Of a stretch of 10,003 nucleotides of DNA, positions 6,827 through 10,003 are shown one piece after another. Origin of the DNA: an uncultured Lachnospiraceae bacterium (GTDB taxonomy: Bacteria; Bacillota; Clostridia; Lachnospirales; Lachnospiraceae); assembly GCA_902803305.1 (NCBI GenBank), contig CADCPL010000281.1, positions 1-10,003 on the forward strand, given 5' to 3'. How positions within the stretch are numbered: position 1 is the stretch's first letter; each line of letters begins with the position of its first letter. The translations under genes were made by a program, and so were the position numbers. The notes under the pieces were generated by a model, which saw only the letters and a program-made list of their open reading frames with translations, was not told the DNA's origin and ran no database searches.

Positions 6827-7708
6827 CTATCTGCAATTACCACAGCCCCCGCTATGGGTTGCGCCTTCCTGCTGTCTGAGCATCGCGCGTCCCTCTTCGG
6901 TCTTGTATATGCTCTGTCTCTTCATTGCCTGATCAAAATCAACAAGATGTCCGTCAAACTCGGGACCGTCAACGCATGCAAATTTTACCTCGCCGCCGAC
7001 GAGCAGTCTGCATGCACCACACATTCCGGTACCGTCGACCATGATCGGGTTCATTGAAACGATGGTCGGTATGCCGAGTTCTTTTGTCAGGAGGCATACG
7101 AACTTCATCATGATCATAGGACCGATCGCAACGCAAACATCGTATTTATTTCCCTGTTCATTAACCAGATACTTGATCACTTCCGTGACCATACCTTTTC
7201 TCTCATATGATCCGTCATCTGTCGTGATGTACAGATTTCCTGCAACCTTTTTCATCTCTTCTTCGAGGATCACGAGATCCTTTGTCTTGGCACCGACTAT
7301 GACGTCAGCGTCGATCCCGTGTTCATGAAGCCATTTGACCTGCGGATAAACAGGAGCGGTTCCCAGACCTCCTCCCACGAAAAGGATCTTCTTACCCCGA
7401 AGAGTCTCAATATCCTCATTCACAAATTCCGAAGGCTTTCCGAGAGGTCCCACAAAATCAAGGAATGAATCTCCCGCTTTAAGTTCCTGCATCCTCGTCG
7501 TAGATGCTCCGATAGTCTGAACAACTATCGTGACCGTTCCTTTTTCCCGGTCGTAATCGCATATGGTAAGCGGGATACGCTCACCTCTCTCATCGATCCT
7601 CACGATAACAAACTGCCCGGGTTCGCATGCAGCAGCAACGCGCTTTGCTTCAACATCCATAAGAAAAATGTTGGAGGCAAGGTTACATGCTTTTAAAATC
7701 CTGTACAT
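6827..7708 (-). CDS. nfnA: Ferredoxin-NADP+ reductase subunit alpha (NfnA; sulfide/dihydroorotate dehydrogenase-like FAD/NAD-binding protein)
   Basis: A 293-residue flavoprotein of the PyrK/ferredoxin reductase family. RIPLTICDYD (44-53) is the FAD-binding RxPxT motif, VGGGLGTAPVYPQ (111-123) the NAD(H)-binding loop, and GPMIMMKFV (197-205) the usual C-terminal lobe element. A [2Fe-2S] site is indicated by C230, C233 and C245 in MVDGTGMCGACR...FACVDGPEFDGHLVDF. I recall that Nfn structures use one Asp plus three Cys; D225 would fit, but this is recollection. Together with nfnB it would form the Nfn complex, coupling NADH and reduced ferredoxin to NADP+. PyrK is the nearest alternative, but no pyrD is adjacent. 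The C-terminus carries an extra HSGGCGNC tail (C289, C292). The start is fixed by AGGAGG seven bases upstream, located inside the preceding gene, which it overlaps by 16 bp. Confidence 0.9.
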   Translation of the reverse strand: MYRILKACNLASNIFLMDVEAKRVAAACEPGQFVIVRIDERGERIPLTICDYDREKGTVTIVVQTIGASTTRMQELKAGDSFLDFVGPLGKPSEFVNEDIETLRGKKILFVGGGLGTAPVYPQVKWLHEHGIDADVIVGAKTKDLVILEEEMKKVAGNLYITTDDGSYERKGMVTEVIKYLVNEQGNKYDVCVAIGPMIMMKFVCLLTKELGIPTIVSMNPIMVDGTGMCGACRLLVGGEVKFACVDGPEFDGHLVDFDQAMKRQSIYKTEEGRAMLRQQEGATHSGGCGNCR

Positions 7709-9063
7709 CGTTTCTCCTCCTTGCTGAATCTGAATAATTCTCCGGTTTTTATATCAACGGCAAACATTCTGCCTGTAGAACTCGTGCCGCTGTACTCGTT
7801 TATTATGTAATATACGCGTTTCCCGTCAGAAAAACCGTATTCGGCTTTGTATGATTTTCCGATCGTGATCTCTCCGCTGCTCATAAGCTGATATGAGATC
7901 GCATATTCCGCCATATCCTTTGCTATCGCAACATTCATGTTCAGATTGTAATTGGCAGAAATAGGGTCTGACAGCAGACCGTTGCTGCTTTCGGCGATGA
8001 ATATGAAAGTACTCTTCCCGAGCGGCATCAGCATCGGCGTAGTGTATTCCTTTGATTCCGTAGTCGGAACGCTTCCGTCCGTTGTATAGAATACCCTTTG
8101 ATCCTCAGGCGCGGTGACGCCTACAAGCTCCGGAATGCTTAGCGTTCCCGACTCGACAAGCAGCTGCGGCACATCGGGAACATCAAGTTCAACATTATAC
8201 GTATTCGATACGACATCACTCACGATGCCGTTCTCATTTATGTATATCGCGGATATAACTGTCGTTCCGGTCTCAAGCGGGATAGGTCCCATATACGGTA
8301 GTGATTCTTCCGTCGGGTTGCTCCCGTCAACGGTATAGTAAATCTTTCCGTCTCCGGGTGCCGAAAGCTTTATCGGATCGGGTTCAATATAAGTTCCGGA
8401 CTCAAGCGAAAACGTCGGCGATATCGATACATATTCCGAATAGCGAAGCGCGAGTGTCGAGTCATTGCTGTTGTTGATCAGCTCATGAATCCCGTTACTG
8501 TTATTCTCGGCTTTATAGCATTCAATGATACGGTCATACAACGTTACGTCTTCAGGATAATCCTTAAGAGCATCATAAAGCACCGCAATGGCAGCATCAT
8601 AATTGTGATCTCCCATATAACAGTCCGCGAGAAGGATCTTTCCTTTCTCATCATTTCCGAGACTGTTCATATGCTTTCCGGTCGCGATCGCCTGCTTGAA
8701 ATCACCGCTTTTGTATTCTTCCATGGTCTTTTCGTACTGATGATCATATGAAAAATATCTTGCGATCAATATACCCCCGATGATGAACCCCGGAATGAAT
8801 ACGGCTGCCGTTATGGCAAGTGCGATGATCCACTTCTTGTCATTTGCCTGTACTGTCTTTTCTTTATTCGGTTTTTTCTTTTTGGTGCGCTTATCTATCG
8901 CTTCGCCGACATCCGGTATCTCAGAAGTCTTTGCGAGAGCGGCTACATCTATATTGTCCTCAATCTTGATATCAAAATCCGAAACGATTATGATCTCTTC
9001 ACCACATACAGGGCAATACATGTAGCCTTCCGGAATGAAGGCATTACAGACTTTACACTGCAT
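7693..9063 (-). CDS. Membrane-anchored zinc-ribbon / TPR-like / double chitobiase-C-terminal-like repeat protein, function unknown
   Basis: A 456-residue modular protein. Residues 1-22 form a zinc ribbon (C3-x2-C6, C17-x2-C20). An acidic then lysine-rich linker (KKKKPNKEK, 61-69) leads to one membrane helix at about 78-101. By the positive-inside rule the zinc ribbon is cytosolic and the rest outside. Residues 105-200 look like helical TPR-type repeats (EEYKSGDFKQAIATGKHM; GDHNYDAAIAVLYDALKDYP). Two beta-rich repeats follow at about 216-290 and 298-374, sharing ESGT, YYTVDGSNPT / FYTTDGSVPT and the closing SDxxSxxYN; these match the chitobiase/beta-hexosaminidase C-terminal (CHB_HEX_C_1) pattern. 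A C-terminal domain (378-456) with RMFAVDIKTGELFRF is unassigned. No catalytic motif is visible. Its ATG abuts the folD stop (TAAATG) with GGGAG at 9070-9074, and its end overlaps nfnA. A substrate-sensing or wall-binding role would be speculation. Confidence 0.85.
   Translation of the reverse strand: MQCKVCNAFIPEGYMYCPVCGEEIIIVSDFDIKIEDNIDVAALAKTSEIPDVGEAIDKRTKKKKPNKEKTVQANDKKWIIALAITAAVFIPGFIIGGILIARYFSYDHQYEKTMEEYKSGDFKQAIATGKHMNSLGNDEKGKILLADCYMGDHNYDAAIAVLYDALKDYPEDVTLYDRIIECYKAENNSNGIHELINNSNDSTLALRYSEYVSISPTFSLESGTYIEPDPIKLSAPGDGKIYYTVDGSNPTEESLPYMGPIPLETGTTVISAIYINENGIVSDVVSNTYNVELDVPDVPQLLVESGTLSIPELVGVTAPEDQRVFYTTDGSVPTTESKEYTTPMLMPLGKSTFIFIAESSNGLLSDPISANYNLNMNVAIAKDMAEYAISYQLMSSGEITIGKSYKAEYGFSDGKRVYYIINEYSGTSSTGRMFAVDIKTGELFRFSKEEKRCTGF
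7709..7721 (-). promoter_or_regulatory. Ribosome binding site of nfnA embedded in the preceding gene
   Basis: AGGAGG (7716-7721) lies seven bases upstream of the nfnA ATG at 7708. It is contained in the codons SKEEK near the C-terminus of the envelope-protein gene. It fixes the nfnA start despite the 16-bp overlap and allows strong independent initiation. Confidence 0.85.
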
Positions 9064-9900
9064 TTATTTCTCCCACGCGGCCGCCTTCACACAGTTGACC
9101 ATCAGCATCGCAATTGTCATGGGACCTACACCTCCGGGAACCGGAGTGATTGCTGTCGTATGCTCTGCTACATCATCATAATCGACGTCACCGCAAAGCT
9201 TTCCGTTATCCATGCGATGTATTCCGACGTCAATGACTACCGCGCCTTCTTTTACGTACTTGCTCGTTATCATCTTGGGCTTTCCGACTGCGGCGATCAG
9301 TATGTCGGCTCTTTTGCATATGCTTGCAAGATCCTTTGTCCTTGAATGACATACTGTCACTGTCGCATTATTTGCGAGCATCAAAAGAGCCATCGGCTTT
9401 CCGACGATGTTGCTTCTTCCGATCACTACGCATTCTTTGCCCTCGATCTCTATATTGCTTCTTTTGAGAAGTTCTATGATACCTGCTGGAGTGCAGCTGA
9501 CAAAACCTTCCCGGCCGATACACAGTCTGCCTACCGATTCGGGATGAAAACCGTCAACGTCTTTATCAGGACTGATAGCGGCCGTTATTTTTTTCTCATC
9601 TATATGTTTCGGGACAGGCAGCTGAACAAGTATCCCGTTTATCTCATCATCATTGTTAAGATCGTCAATAAGCTTTAAAAGTTCTTCTTCGGTCGTCTCT
9701 TCGGGCAGTTCAAAGGATCTTGAACCGATACCGATGTATGCGCACGCTTTCTTTTTATTGCCTACATATACAGTGCTGGCAGGGTCATTTCCCACCTGGA
9801 TGACCGCAAGAACTGCTTTGATTTTCTTTTCGGCAACTTCCTTCTTCAGTTCATCCTTGATGGCTGCCGAGATTGCTTTTCCGTCTATTATTGTTGGCAT
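9064..9900 (-). CDS. folD: Bifunctional methylenetetrahydrofolate dehydrogenase / methenyltetrahydrofolate cyclohydrolase
   Basis: A 278-residue cytosolic enzyme of normal FolD length. It interconverts 5,10-methylene-THF, methenyl-THF and 10-formyl-THF using NAD(P). Active-site residues are visible: Y45 and K49 in the STVYVGNKKKAC block, the motif GILVQLPVPKH (89-99, Q93) and D116 in SPDKDVDGFHP (110-120). The dinucleotide-binding GRSNIVGKP is at 161-169 and the C-terminal signature PVPGGVGPMT at 253-262. The cofactor (NADP versus NAD) cannot be decided by eye. The start at 9900 is supported by GGAGGA at 9905-9910, four bases upstream. It lies 34 bp after the end of a probable fhs gene, whose product supplies 10-formyl-THF. 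The downstream envelope-protein gene starts immediately after its stop codon. Confidence 0.97.
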   Translation of the reverse strand: MPTIIDGKAISAAIKDELKKEVAEKKIKAVLAVIQVGNDPASTVYVGNKKKACAYIGIGSRSFELPEETTEEELLKLIDDLNNDDEINGILVQLPVPKHIDEKKITAAISPDKDVDGFHPESVGRLCIGREGFVSCTPAGIIELLKRSNIEIEGKECVVIGRSNIVGKPMALLMLANNATVTVCHSRTKDLASICKRADILIAAVGKPKMITSKYVKEGAVVIDVGIHRMDNGKLCGDVDYDDVAEHTTAITPVPGGVGPMTIAMLMVNCVKAAAWEK

Positions 9901-9934
9901 ATCTTCCTCCGGATCTAACTTTACAGTACAGTAA
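9901..9934 (-). promoter_or_regulatory. fhs-folD spacer with folD ribosome binding site
   Basis: A 34-bp spacer containing GGAGGA (9905-9910), four bases before the folD ATG. A tandem ACTGTACTGT sits just after the fhs stop. No promoter -35/-10 pair and no terminator are visible, so folD is probably read from the fhs transcript. Confidence 0.7.
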
Positions 9935-10003
9935 TCAGAACAGGCCTGTTATCTGACCGTTCTCATCAACATCTATATCATATGCTGCCGGCTTCTTGGG
10001 AAG
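9935..10003 (-). CDS. fhs: Formate-tetrahydrofolate ligase, C-terminal end only (partial)
   Basis: An open frame enters from the window edge and ends at TGA (9935-9937) after 22 sense codons. The peptide LPKKPAAYDIDVDENGQITGLF closely resembles the C-terminus of formate-tetrahydrofolate ligases as I remember them, in the style MPGLPKxPAA...IDVDxxGxIxGLF. Fhs uses ATP to join formate to THF, giving 10-formyl-THF, the substrate of FolD encoded 34 bp downstream, and the two genes are often adjacent in clostridia. The call rests on a short peptide plus context. The bulk of the gene lies outside the window, so neither its integrity nor its start can be assessed. Confidence 0.75.
   Translation of the reverse strand, partial: LPKKPAAYDIDVDENGQITGLF
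9939..9950. repeat. Perfect 12-bp palindrome AACAGGCCTGTT at the 3' end of fhs
   Basis: The palindrome is perfect and, on the transcript, is flanked by TCAG and CTGA, which could pair with a two-base bulge. It sits in the codons for ITGLF just before the stop. No U-tract follows, so it does not qualify as an intrinsic terminator. It may simply reflect codon choice. Confidence 0.4.

Noticed and set aside
6827..7708. Reading this gene as pyrK (dihydroorotate dehydrogenase electron transfer subunit)
   Set aside because: No pyrD is adjacent and a GltA-type partner follows directly, which is the Nfn arrangement. The fold alone would not exclude PyrK.
9346..9678. 110-codon open frame on the + strand
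   Set aside because: Antisense to conserved FolD active-site codons, with no family similarity recognised.
1..10003. CRISPR array, tRNA/rRNA, insertion sequence, phage or defence genes
   Set aside because: No spaced direct repeats, tRNA-like cloverleaf, transposase or integrase motif was seen. Nearly every base is accounted for by ten housekeeping-type genes.
9990..10003. Similar string near both window ends (cttgggaag at 18-26 and 9995-10003)
   Set aside because: Both encode a Leu-Pro-Lys peptide in unrelated proteins; the match is too short to be an attachment site or repeat.

Overview
The window reads as core genome of a low-to-mid GC anaerobic Firmicute, most likely a clostridium of the Lachnospiraceae type. 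Grounds for this are the very strong AGGAGG-type ribosome binding sites, frequent ATA/AGA/AGG codons, a formate-tetrahydrofolate ligase next to folD, a ferredoxin-linked NfnAB pair, a Bacillus-type pyrimidine-nucleoside phosphorylase and a PhoH-YbeY pair. The genus cannot be named from the sequence alone.

All ten genes found lie on the minus strand, so they are transcribed from high to low coordinates. In that order they are: the last 22 codons of a probable fhs (9935-10003); folD (9064-9900); a membrane-anchored zinc-ribbon/TPR/chitobiase-like-repeat protein of unknown role (7693-9063); nfnA (6827-7708) and nfnB/gltA (5373-6758), the two subunits of a probable electron-bifurcating NADH-dependent ferredoxin:NADP+ oxidoreductase; pdp (4053-5357); phoH (3085-4053); ybeY (2576-3088); a MurJ/SpoVB-type lipid flippase (927-2573); and the first 304 codons of a HI0933/BaiN-type flavoprotein (1-914, running off the window).

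Gene packing is extreme. Three junctions overlap (16, 1 and 4 bp), one has stop and start codons directly abutting, and the other spacers are 2, 12, 15, 34 and 68 bp. No spacer contains a terminator or a recognisable promoter, so the window looks like the interior of one long transcript whose promoter and terminator lie outside. The only spacer with visible structure is the 68-bp one between nfnA and nfnB, which holds a 6-bp hairpin. No stretch above 300 bp lacks a gene, and no tRNA, rRNA, CRISPR array, insertion sequence or phage gene was seen.

Functionally the high-coordinate half joins one-carbon folate chemistry (fhs, folD) to pyridine-nucleotide/ferredoxin balancing (nfnAB), with pyrimidine salvage (pdp) next. 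The low-coordinate half is housekeeping: PhoH ATPase, the YbeY rRNA endonuclease, a lipid-linked precursor flippase and a flavoprotein. The main unexplained item is the 456-residue envelope protein wedged, with translational coupling on both sides, between folD and nfnA.
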